Source of the DNA: Papaver somniferum
Lineage: Eukaryota; Streptophyta; Magnoliopsida; Ranunculales; Papaveraceae
Direction: 5' to 3'
Assembly: GCF_003573695.1 (NCBI RefSeq)
Contig: NC_039359.1
Span: forward strand, 189,122,813-189,186,812
Length of the DNA stretch: 64,000 bases
The position numbers were made by a program, and so were the translations under genes. Below the pieces are notes generated by a model that searched no databases, was not told the origin of the DNA, and saw only the letters and a list, made by a program, of their open reading frames with translations. This document shows, piece by piece, positions 34,273 through 43,370 of the stretch (the stretch's first letter is position 1; every line of letters begins with the position of its first letter).

Positions 34273-35113
34273 AAGATAGCAAAGCACAGGCCCTGCAAAA
34301 TGTAGAAGACAAGAGCGACATGAAAATGATAATTATAGAAGACAACAACGATAAAGACAAATACAAAAAGGTCATATACACACTTAATGTTCGGAATGCA
34401 AAACCGAAGATCAATGGATGATTTTATTTTCTTACTTTCGTATATGTTCTTTATAGATTTTCTTTGCTTACTTTGGTTTGATTTTGGGCATAATGGATGA
34501 TGCTCTTTATATATTTTAATTGTTATCATTTAGAGAACTTATATGTTTGTTCCATATACTCAGTTAATAAGCGCAGGTAGTAAACTATTACCATTAAATG
34601 CCACAGTGGAAAAGACAATGGAAAACAATGCTATATAATACCCGTCTTAAAGACTTGTCTAGGTGAAACAAAACAACCACTTTCATGGACTTACGAATCT
34701 AACTAAATTAGTTAAATGAATCTAAGCAAATCTAAATATGGCTATACTATATTAAACAGATTTTGTGACCATAATTATCCAATTGTATCCTATCTAAAGA
34801 AATGTAAATCGAAATCTAAAATATTTTGTCGTGGCTAAAAAGAAAAAACCTAAATTAACACGGAAAAACTGAAAGCTATATAAACTGGAAACTATGAGAT
34901 TAAAAAAACACGAAATACAAATTCCGTGAAGAGAAGGAAAGATGTCAAAGCTAATCAATATTGGGAAAAAAACATACTTCAAGCCTCTAGGCTTCTAGAG
35001 AAAAAAAATCTCCAAAACAAAAAAACCGTAAGTTCAGCAGATATTTATTTATTGTATATGTATAAGTAAATATGTCATAAACTGATGTTTTTTGATTTTT
35101 GTTTTCTAAACAG
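34273..35113. other. AT-rich spacer
   Basis: No supported gene. A short start-like frame at 34942 (MSKLINIGKKTYFKPLGF) lies before the RPA-like exons and might be a leader exon, but splice support is weak. Confidence 0.4.
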
Positions 35114-35271
35114 AGTTACTCAATCAACTGCAAATCTACGATCAAGGGCATCAAGAAATCATCAGAGTGGTACTATTCTGCTTGCCAGAAATGCAAAGGA
35201 AGGCATGCAATACTGGACAACACACCGTGGTGCTACAACTGCGAAGAGGAAGTCAAATCCCCAGAGACCAG

Positions 35272-35384
35272 GTAAGTAAAATATTAAAGCACAGAGAACT
35301 GATTAATACAATATGGCTTAGGGTAAACTAAAAAAAGAATATGTATGGTTTGGAAAAAAAAACTAAAACAAAATGTACTTGCAG
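35272..35384 (+). other. Intron in the partial RPA1-like gene (113 nt)
   Basis: Donor AG|GTAAGT, acceptor TTGCAG|G. Splicing joins PET-R to LLLKIRV through a split Arg codon, as expected from RPA1. Confidence 0.85.
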
Positions 35385-35642
35385 GTTGTTATTAAAGATA
35401 AGGGTAGAAGATGAACATGATGCAGCGATATTTGTTGTGCATGTAGAAACAACTGAACAACTAACTGTTATCCAGCTGAATGAGATCAAAGCATGCATAG
35501 ACGAAAAAAAAAGAAAGAAAAACAACGCGACTTAAGACGCAGAATAACTGCGAAGATTAGAGGATACAAATGTATCTTTAAGCTTGAGGTGACTAAGATA
35601 ACATGGGGGGCTAAATGTTTCGGTGTGGAAAAAATTGTCAAG

Positions 35643-35730
35643 GTGAATACCCCAAACCCTACATCACATCAGATACTAATTCTAATACAAACAATTCCTT
35701 AAAAAGGTTACTAACAAGTTGTATTTACAG
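35643..35730 (+). other. Second intron in the partial RPA1-like gene (88 nt)
   Basis: Donor AAG|GTGAAT, acceptor TTTACAG|GTT. Splicing joins VEKIVK to VTLPKISKRRQ. Confidence 0.65.
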
Positions 35731-35889
35731 GTTACTCTTCCTAAGATATCAAAGCGAAGACAAGTCTTATCTGATACCGACAGTGACTCGGATGAAAGAT
35801 ATACCGACTCCGATGTAATTTCTCCGGAGACACCTTCCAAGAAAAAATGTCACAGGAAGCTAATCATGATATCTGACAGTGAATCATAA

Positions 35890-36953
35890 GAAACCAAACA
35901 TCCGGAAGTGGTGATCATATCAGACAATGAGAATTAGGATATTTTTTTTAATAATTCTTAGTATTTTTTTTATCATTCTTAATATTTTCTTTGTTTAGCA
36001 GACGATGATAATTGTTTTTTTTTCTTTGTTACGTAATTTTTTTTAGTATGTTCTTTAAAGAAGTTTAATAAGGTTCATTAATTTGCAATCTATCAATTTG
36101 TATCCATTAGTATATACATGAAAACCCTAATATCACATACCATAACCCTAAACCTAACCGCGTGGTTAATTTGAAGATGGACGAATATTATTCATGGTAA
36201 TGTGATAAAATAAAGGTATTTCTAATACACAAACTATGTTCATCCAATACATAATCCATACTGAAAATGTTATAAACTACCAAACAGACCACATTACAAA
36301 TGATTCTGGTGACTTGCCTACCCAAGCAAATATGATGCATTGTAAATCATTCCACACCAATGTACACCTGGTGACTTGCCAAACCGAGAAACAGAGAACT
36401 TCCAAACCGAGCACAATTACGTACAAATGATTCTGGTGACTTGGCAAAAACATATGATGCATTGTACATGGCTCGAATGCTCAGCCATGATGGCCATGCA
36501 CGATGAAGCTTCATTTGGGTTTGTAATTTCCAAGATTCGGCCAAGGGACTGACCGAACACAATTGATGCAAACCTACTGAAAAACAAATCTAACTGATCA
36601 TATACGAATCGAACTATTTTAGCTACATTCATCCTAAGCAATTAAGAATAGATTTTTCTTAACAAAAATAGATGTACATTAGTCGTAAACAAATAATTTA
36701 GATTAAATTCCAAGAAATATAAATAGATTTTCAGCATGACATGCAATTTCACATAGAAACGTTTTATTGATTTTCTTGGTAAAGATAGATTTTCCTGACT
36801 AATTTTAACGAAAATAAAAATCTACCTATTTTAGTTGGATTAATCACCAAGAAAACTAAAATAGATAAAAACCTAATTCAATACACGTATATATACATCA
36901 CGCACAAAAAGATACATGACATCTAGAACTTCCTAGAACTTAATACAACAACG
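35890..36953. repeat. Spacer with two ~50-bp direct repeats and a telo-box
   Basis: ACAAATGATTCTGGTGACTT followed by ATATGATGCATTGTA occurs at about 36296-36342 and again at about 36422-36466, with a third partial GGTGACTTGCCAAACCGAG near 36370. The upstream words AAAACCCTAA (36120) and CCCTAAACCTAA (36145) are telo-box-like and lie before the RPA1-like gene. Confidence 0.55.
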
Positions 36954-39509
36954 ATGGGAAGAAACAAGAGATTGGGTGGTTCAAAGAGAAAAACCAAAGG
37001 TATGATATCTTAAACTTGTTACTCTTATTTTTTCAGAAAAACTAAAAACATAACAAAAAAAAATGTATATGCAGAGAAGACTAATAAACAAGTGACGATT
37101 TATCCATGGTTGAAGAAGAAATCTCAATGAGCATCGAATCAGATGGTGAGAATACTACCTGAGTTCAAATACAAATTAAAACTACAAAAATATTTTGATA
37201 TAGTGCTATGAATCTGTTTGTTACATTACTATGGTACCTATTACTTTTCTTTTATTTATCATCATGTTTGTATCCAAGTTTTAGTTAATTCCCGTGGTAT
37301 TAATCCATAATCTAAATAACTAATTTGTTATACTCATGCCAATCACACCGTCAAAACAAGAAAACAACAAAAAAAGTAAGTTCATAAAATTATTATGTTA
37401 ATGTTCCGTGTATTCCTATACTTGACACTGTTGTTTTTGTTTTGTGAAGGAGATGTAAGTTCAAATGAAGACTCGACTATATCAAAAAAATCAAAGAAAC
37501 AAAAACAGAGTAATATCTATTCATACGAATAAACTTTCACTCCATGTATTATCAAATATACTAATCTATTAATGTCATTATACAAGAAACTTATTTCCAG
37601 TTGATCGGCACCTTCCGGATTTATGTCACATGACTCCAGGAGAAATTAAAGTCTTCGGAAAACTGAGGATTATGCGTACATGGGAAGAAAAGGATATAAA
37701 TACAGGAAAGCTTTACCATCATTACATGATTTTAATGGATCCAACTGTAAGTTTTTTTGAATATATTTTCATGGTCATAATCTGCCTGTCACATTTACAG
37801 AACTGATTTATTTGATAGCAATATTACAACAATCAAAATATACACTTTATTAATATATATGCATAATGAAATTTGAAATAGTTAATATATATTTTGTTTA
37901 ATATATCAGGGAGATCAAATACTATGTGAGCTCACACCTACCCAGTTTGACATGCACAGAGACAAACTAATAGACCAGAACGTGATATCACTACAGTTTT
38001 TCAAGCTCACTCCATCATCAAAAGCTTATAGACCAATGCCTTTAGATATAAGGTTCTACTTCAACGCTTTCACAAAAGTGAAACTGGAAACTGAAGATAC
38101 TAAGGATATCCCAACCTAGAGATTCATCTTGACTGACCTAGATGACATGGATCAATTGCAGAAAAGATATGGGAAAATAACCTACACTACAGGTAACATT
38201 ATTATACACAGATAAAATTACAACATGTATATTAATTAGTCATGGAAGGGGACAAGATATTTTACCTCTATGGAAGGTAACATGTATATTAATTAGTCAT
38301 GTATTGTTTTTCTGTCAGATGTCATTGGAAAACCGAGGAAGGTCAGATGTAGATGCCCTCAAAACTGACATCACAATAGAAAATGAAAGGGGAGCACGAA
38401 AAAAAATAGCTTTGTGGGGAGACATGGAAAACCCAATTCATAATTCAAAGACAATAACTGAAGGTCAGAATGTGATGGTGATTGCAACCGGTCTAATAAT
38501 GGATAAGTTTTCAGGTAACCAAAACCAAAACATGTAAAGAAAAAATTATAATTATTTCAGGATACCTCCTATACTAACATACAAATTTCCTTATATAAAT
38601 ATTACTTAAAGATAACAAAGTCGACCTCCGTATATGTGGATCTGGACATACAACAAGTTCATGAAATGAGATCAAAGTAAGTATACGTGAATGTACATAC
38701 AATTACAAAAACAATGTTAAACCTAATATCATTACTAACCCAGTGATGAAACAGATTTGCAGATTCAACTCAAGCAGTTGTTATTGATAACAACAAAAAG
38801 GAAATAGAGTCCATTGAGTCATTACTTTTTGGAAACAAAATCACTGTAATTGAGGGGCTTCAACTGCTACAGGATTCAACTAATAATGTAACATATACAT
38901 ATATAAATGCAAGAACAATTGGTTATCTATTTAAAACAATATCCTAACCATTATATATATTCATGACAGGGAACAACTTTCACAATCAAGGTAACAGTGA
39001 TCGGTATCGTAGAAAGATCGACTTGTTTCTACATGTCATGTCCAAGATGTACCAAGGCACACATCATGAAATATGGATATCCATGGTGCAAACGTTGCGA
39101 GAAAAAAGTGAGAAATCCAGCTCCACGATACAAATTGCATCTCATAGTGACAGACAATGCCACGAAAGCTGTCATAATAGTTCCGGGACCAGCTGCTAAA
39201 CCACTACTCGATAATGTAAGAGTATCAAAACTCATGGAAATCGGCAGCATTGACATAAAGGTATGAAGTACATTCTCTCTTAGGTTCTAAGTAAATCGCA
39301 TATACTAAATTAATCTAACAGTTACATTGTAAAAATAGGAAAATATGGCAGAGTTTGTTCCCGAAATAGTGGATACGCTGGGAAGGTCATTCATATTTAA
39401 AGTGCACCTGCATGAGAAATTATTTGGCTACAGTAATTTTTCGATCAGGAAACTGTATCCGATAAATTATGATCTGAAAGCTAAATATGAACTCTGCAAT
39501 ATGCAGCAT

Positions 39510-39585
39510 GTAAAAAAATTCAAAGACAAAATATATTTCTAATCAGATATAAGGGGAAAAAATAACGGATTAAATTTGGCTGCAG
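39510..39585 (+). other. Last intron of the RPA1-like gene (76 nt)
   Basis: Donor CAT|GTAAAA, acceptor GCTGCAG|GTA. Removing it fuses CNMQH to VLPINITANMDRGENMEE in frame, giving the zinc/OB domain an acidic tail. The unspliced frame stops at 39542. Confidence 0.6.
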
Positions 39586-39744
39586 GTATTACCAATCAAC
39601 ATAACTGCTAATATGGACAGAGGTGAAAATATGGAAGAAATCATAGCATTGGCGGACTTGGCAGAAAAAGGATTACAAAACAACGATGCCACGGAGACTG
39701 GCAATCATGTTGATAATGAAAAGGGTGAATATATGCCGCAGAGA

Positions 39745-39945
39745 CTGGAAAGGGAAAACTTGCCGGAAACTGGCCAGCATGGTGACAATGAAAACTTGGA
39801 GGATGAGGCGGCATTGGAAGAATTAGATGCCGCGGAAAAAGCAGCGGAAAGGGAGAACTTGCCGGAAACTGGCCAGCATGGTGACAATGAAAACTTGGAG
39901 GATGAGGCGGCATTGGCAGAATTAGAAGCCGCGGAAAAGCAGGCC
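39745..39945 (+). repeat. Tandem duplication of a ~96-bp coding unit in the RPA1-like tail
   Basis: Two nearly identical units encode ERENLPETGQHGDNENLEDE followed by AALEELDAAEKAA or AALAELEAAEKQA, beginning at about 39748 and 39844. The repeat is in frame (32 codons), acidic and Glu/Ala-rich with a helical second half. Confidence 0.9.
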
Positions 39946-40206
39946 ATAATGGTCCTTGAAATCAAACACACTTTTCTTCTAAGATTTGCTTATTTTAAAG
40001 ACACCTTTATTATGGTTTGGGTACTTTCTTGGTTTTTGTTAAGTTATCCAACAATGGATTTATTATGGTTTTGGTACTTTATTAGTTTTTGTTAAGTTAT
40101 GCAACAATGGTTTTATGAGTTTTCTATTAAGTGTGCATAATTTTTGATTATTTGCATAGCTTTGCATAGTTTTATTATCTACAACATGTACTTGGTTTGT
40201 GGAGCA

Positions 40207-40236
40207 GCCCGGGCGTAGCACTAGCATAAAATCTAG
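40207..40236 (+). other. Helitron 3' terminus: hairpin plus CTAG
   Basis: GCCCGGGC, loop GTA, GCACTAGC (stem with mismatches; a perfect arm would need two changes), then ATAAAAT and CTAG at 40233-40236, followed by host T. Such a hairpin 10-12 bases before CTRR terminates rolling-circle transposition. Confidence 0.75.
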
Positions 40237-40496
40237 TATGATATGAAAAAACTTAAAAAAACTAAAAACAAAAGGGATAGAGATACAAAACCGATGGGTC
40301 GCCTCCCACGAAGCGCTTGGTTTAACGTCGTCAAAGCCCGACGTTATTGTTATCGTCCGTACACCAATAATCTGAAGATTTGGTAATCCTTCCAAATAAC
40401 AATCTGCAATTCAAATAATAGCTTCACAAAAACGTTAGCACAAAACATAAATATTGAAGCTATCACTTTGTTGAAGTTTCCCCCACACTTAGTCCT

Positions 40497-41642
40497 TTAT
40501 ACACTCGGAAGTGGATAGAGAACATAGAATTCGGGAACTTCAAAAGGTTCCTCAGCTCGGTGAATCTGCACAATGCTCGAATCAAACACATCAAGTGGTG
40601 GATACTTAGAAGCAAAATAATCTGTTAAAACTTTGGAATCCCACAACTCCAATCCTAAGTGAGGTATTTTCTTAAAAGTTGGGTTAACAACTCTTTGAGA
40701 AGCTACTTCAATTGGAGGAAAAGGATCAATAGGTATAGAATTATGCAAAGGATTAGACAAACCTTGTACGTGATCCTTATCGTTCTTAATTAGCATTGAA
40801 TTATTTACCTCAATTATATCGCGGTCCTCTATCGAACTATTATTATCTAGCTCAATTGGGTCTTCCACGACTTGAATCAATTTGGTTTCATTCTCAATCT
40901 CTATCTTTTCGTCAACCTATTTTTCGGAATCAAAATCTTCCCCCCAAAAGTCTAGTTCATTGGTGCAACTCCTAATTTCTCCGTTTGAGTACGTTGCACC
41001 ATTTATAACAATAGATATGTCATACCCAATCTCCTCCTTTTGAATAGGTGAATGATCGTTACTATAATCTGGAGTTGGGATAATCGTATCATTATTGAAA
41101 GGACTTTCAAAAGGGTGCTCATCTTCATCAGAATCTTCATCCTCCATAGGAATTTCAGAATTGTTTTGGTTTTGGAACCATATTTTTTCTTCATTCCTTG
41201 TCTCCTTGAGTTGAGCAATTTGTATTTTTAAGTTGTCCACATTCGTTTGAATTTCCAGAAGTTGCTCGTACTGTTTCTGTCCAATTGTAAGAAACCTTTG
41301 TTGATGTTGCTTTAATCCTTCATAATATTTTTCTATTTGCACATAAAGATCTTGCATCCTGGTACACCTTTGTTCTGTAACAATTGAAGAAATAGGATTA
41401 GAAGCATAACTATCCTCCCATCCTTGTGATTGTTCACTTACATGCCCGTCATAAGGCTGTTGATATGTATGAGAATATCCGTAAGGTTCCGTAGGATATT
41501 GATCATAGCCAAAAGATTGGTTTTGATTATACCCATAGGATGGTTGGTAGTTGTCATATGAGTGAGATTGAAAACCATATTGATCACCACTGTTATATGT
41601 GTAATCTTGTGCTCCGTACATGTTATTTCCGTAAGGAAACAT
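40497..41642 (-). CDS. Y/Q/N-rich gag-position ORF of the non-autonomous gypsy element, one stop
   Basis: On the minus strand the frame runs from the ATG at 41642 to 40497, interrupted only by a stop at 40917-40919, so 241 + ~127 codons. The N-terminus is low-complexity (YGYNQNQSFGYDQYPTEPYG). A coiled-coil-like segment follows (QIEKYYEGLKQHQQRFLTIG, then NVDNLKIQIAQLKETRNEEK), then an acidic stretch (MEDEDSDEDEHPFES), and finally LELWDSKVLTDYFASKYPPL. The last part is matched by the ORF at 63261-63887 (LELRASKVLLDYFASKYPKD). It begins ~90 bases after the primer site, the usual gag position, but has no zinc knuckle. Its role is unknown; a structural or assembly protein is a guess. Confidence 0.6.
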
Positions 41643-41730
41643 GACGACTCACAAAAAAAAAGAAAATCAAAACAAAAATCTAAAAATAAAATAAAAACAA
41701 GATAAACAAATAAAAAATCAATTAGCAACT

Positions 41731-41750
41731 GCTCCCCGGAAACGGCGCCA
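41731..41750 (-). other. Primer binding site, tRNA-Asp type
   Basis: The complement reads TGGCGCCGTTTCCGGGGAGC, one base from the plant tRNA-Asp 3'-end complement used by Tat/Athila elements. It lies 9 bases inside the LTR end at 41760. Confidence 0.85.
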
Positions 41751-41759
41751 AAATTTGTA

Positions 41760-43257
41760 TGGGCTGTCGTAGGCTCAACAAATTAATAAATATATTTCCC
41801 ACTAATTAACTGGTAATATAGGGGTAGTAAGAGATCGTTCCCACAAAGAGCTGTGTAATTGATAGGTTATTTGTATTAGCAAAATAAAGTAAAACACAAA
41901 GGGGGTTTTGGTTTTAAGAAATATAAAGACAATAATAAAGAAAAGGAATGATTAGGGAATCCTTCTCCGTTACCAAGCGATATCTGGATTAGTAAACTTA
42001 TCTATCATTCGTAAGAACCATTCATCACCAACCGTAGAATATCATCTAGCTCAGTGTTATCCCCAAAACTCCTTTTACCACGGATACGAAAGCTCTTCAA
42101 TATCAGATTCTATTCAACCAAACCACCAAGTAGTAGCTCACTCAAGGTGTAATCCAATCGAATGCTTTAAGCTTTGTGAATTAGGTTGATCCCAGTAGTT
42201 AAACTCTTAGCTCAAGGTTTACTTGCTGGTGTTGTTTTCACACACGATTGCTACACAGAATCCCTCTTTAAGGTCTCGCGTTTTCTACTTGTGTAGAGAG
42301 TTAATCGACGATTACTTATCTCATAACTTCCACTAGCAATAGAACAATCTTTATACTGATCTAGTAGGCCTCCCAAATCAATATAAGAATCACTCATAAA
42401 CCCTAGATATGGCAAAGACAAACGATGATGATAAAAACTCTCAATAAATTTCTATTAATAATAAAGCTTCACGCTTAGAACATTGAATTCATCCTTAATC
42501 AACAAAGGAATTAGCTACTCATATTACAAAGAAGATGAATAATGGTGGCTTCCCCCAAAAGGGGTAAACCCTAGGTTTTGTTATAGAACTTGTGATATGA
42601 GACTCGATTCTATCATCTCTTTTACATAACCTAATACATTTTTATAGGTTTACATTACTTGGCGTCCAAGTATTTAGTTGGGTTCAAGAACCCAACCCGA
42701 AATAACGAACTAACGAATACAAAAGTGCCCTTAGGTCTTCCAAAGTGTGAATACACGTTTCCAATTTGATAAGTGCGCGAGCCCAGTCCGCAAACTTCAA
42801 AATCCAGCAGAAAGTTTTGGAATTAAGTCTGCAAACCTAGTTCGCGGACTTCACTGTCCTCGGTATTTGATATAAACTGTTTTGACCACAACTTCTTCAT
42901 CCAAAATCGAAATGACCTTATTATTTTTGCATTCTTTTTATCTTTCAATTCGATTCAAGATGATGATGAGAAATCCTTAATTTGAATGAGTTAAGATCCG
43001 TCTTTGGCCCTTCTCTTGATTTTGAGCGTTTTGCTTCTTTTTGTCGCACTTCTTCAACTTCTCTTGGACTTGGGCACTTGGATACTTGGAATACTTATCT
43101 TCCTAGCTCTTTTCAGCACTTTGTAGCTAATTTTTGGATGATTCACCTAATTGAGACAAATAAGAGAAAACAAGAGTAATAATACGAATACATGCAAGAA
43201 TAATAGCTAAAGCAAGTATGGAATGGACACTAAAATCATATGAATTATGCACTTATC
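41760..43257 (-). mobile_element. Gypsy LTR (5' LTR of the minus-strand element)
   Basis: It is 1498 bp, with TG...CA ends: TGGGCTGTCGTAGG on the left, ...GCACTTATCA on the right (the complement begins TGATAAGTGCATAATTCATA). It is the same family as the solo LTR at 49866-60994, sharing ACTGGTAATATA, CGTTCCCAC and CCAACCGTAGAATATCA blocks. The right flank GATAC is copia LTR sequence. Confidence 0.88.
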
Positions 43258-43370
43258 AGATACCATACGATTTAGATTATTGTGAGGTGATTGATAATTC
43301 TAGGCTGTTTTTCGGGAATATAAATGTGGGTTATCGGTTGGTTCCTGTTCACCTGTTCACTTTGTGATTG
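43258..43370 (+). mobile_element. Copia LTR fragment (3' half), truncated
   Basis: ACCATACGATTTAGATTATT, then TGTGAGGTGATTGATAA and GGTTCCTGTTCACCT match the copia LTRs at 52057-52150 and 59000-59090. The gypsy LTR to the left sits inside it. Confidence 0.8.

Larger units (their letters stand above)
35114..35889 (+). pseudogene. Partial RPA1-like gene: zinc-binding C-terminal OB domain
   Basis: The first exon (35114-35271) encodes SEWYYSACQKCKGRHAIL then TPWCYNCEEEVKSPETR, the WYY-A-C-x2-C ... C-x2-C zinc ribbon of the large RPA subunit's DBD-C. After an intron (35272-35384) it continues RLLLKIRVEDEHDAAIFVVH, and in another frame KIRGYKCIFKLEVTKI...EKIVK, as in the OB-fold end. A last exon (35731-35889) adds an Asp/Ser-rich tail (SDTDSDSDERYTDSD). 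A frameshift in the A-run near 35505-35512 breaks it. DBD-A and DBD-B are missing. RPA1 binds single-stranded DNA in replication and repair; here it is Helitron cargo. Confidence 0.8.
36954..40095 (+). pseudogene. RPA1-like (RPA70-type) gene with about nine exons, Helitron cargo
   Basis: Possible first exon at 36954 (MGRNKRLGGSKRKTK) and small Lys/Ser-rich exons; the core exons are clearer. 37601-37746 and 37910-38192 encode OB domain A (GEIKVFGKLRIMRTWEE ... LCELTPTQFD). 38319-38514, 38612-38676 and 38755-38885 encode domain B (DVIGKP, KIALWGDM, STSVYVDLDI). 38970-39260 and 39339-39509 encode domain C with zinc ligands SCPRC and WCKRC and the LFGYSNFSIRKLYPI end. 39586-40095 is an acidic tail. 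Eukaryotic RPA1 holds single-stranded DNA; in a Helitron it would plausibly coat the displaced strand. Breaks: TAG at 38117-38119, a frameshift in the 38319 exon near 38350-38370, a frame change in the 38612 exon, and a TGA near 37127 if the 5' exons are right. It is longer than the partial copy at 35.1 kb and is followed by the Helitron end. Confidence 0.85.
21158..40236 (+). mobile_element. Giant Helitron (~19 kb) with Rep-helicase, RPA1-like genes and repeated helicase tails
   Basis: The 3' end is well supported. A degenerate GC-rich hairpin (40207-40225, GCCCGGGC-GTA-GCACTAGC) is followed by seven AT-rich bases and then CTAG, with T next, as Helitrons require. The 5' end is inferred near 21158-21162 (TTTCTCTCACAAAAATGCC), but the usual A|TC junction is not perfect, so it may lie elsewhere in 21.1-21.5 kb. 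In between are a Rep-helicase pseudogene, RPA1-like genes and extra helicase C-terminal copies, all on the plus strand. Gypsy-type minus-strand sequence lies on both sides, so the Helitron probably inserted into that element. Confidence 0.78.
40237..41759 (-). mobile_element. Internal region of a gypsy element, right of the Helitron
   Basis: Read on the minus strand: primer site, a Y/Q-rich ORF, a purine-rich GTGTGGGGGAAAC word (40480) and AGCGCTTCGTGGGAGGCGAC (near 40300-40325), the last a motif I associate with the 3' non-coding part of Tat/Athila elements. No protease, RT, RNase H or integrase lies between, so the element is probably non-autonomous. Confidence 0.65.

Noticed and set aside
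39641..39971. Minus-strand ORFs of 88-90 codons
   Set aside because: Antisense shadows of the duplicated acidic RPA1-like tail; their own repeat is just the complement.
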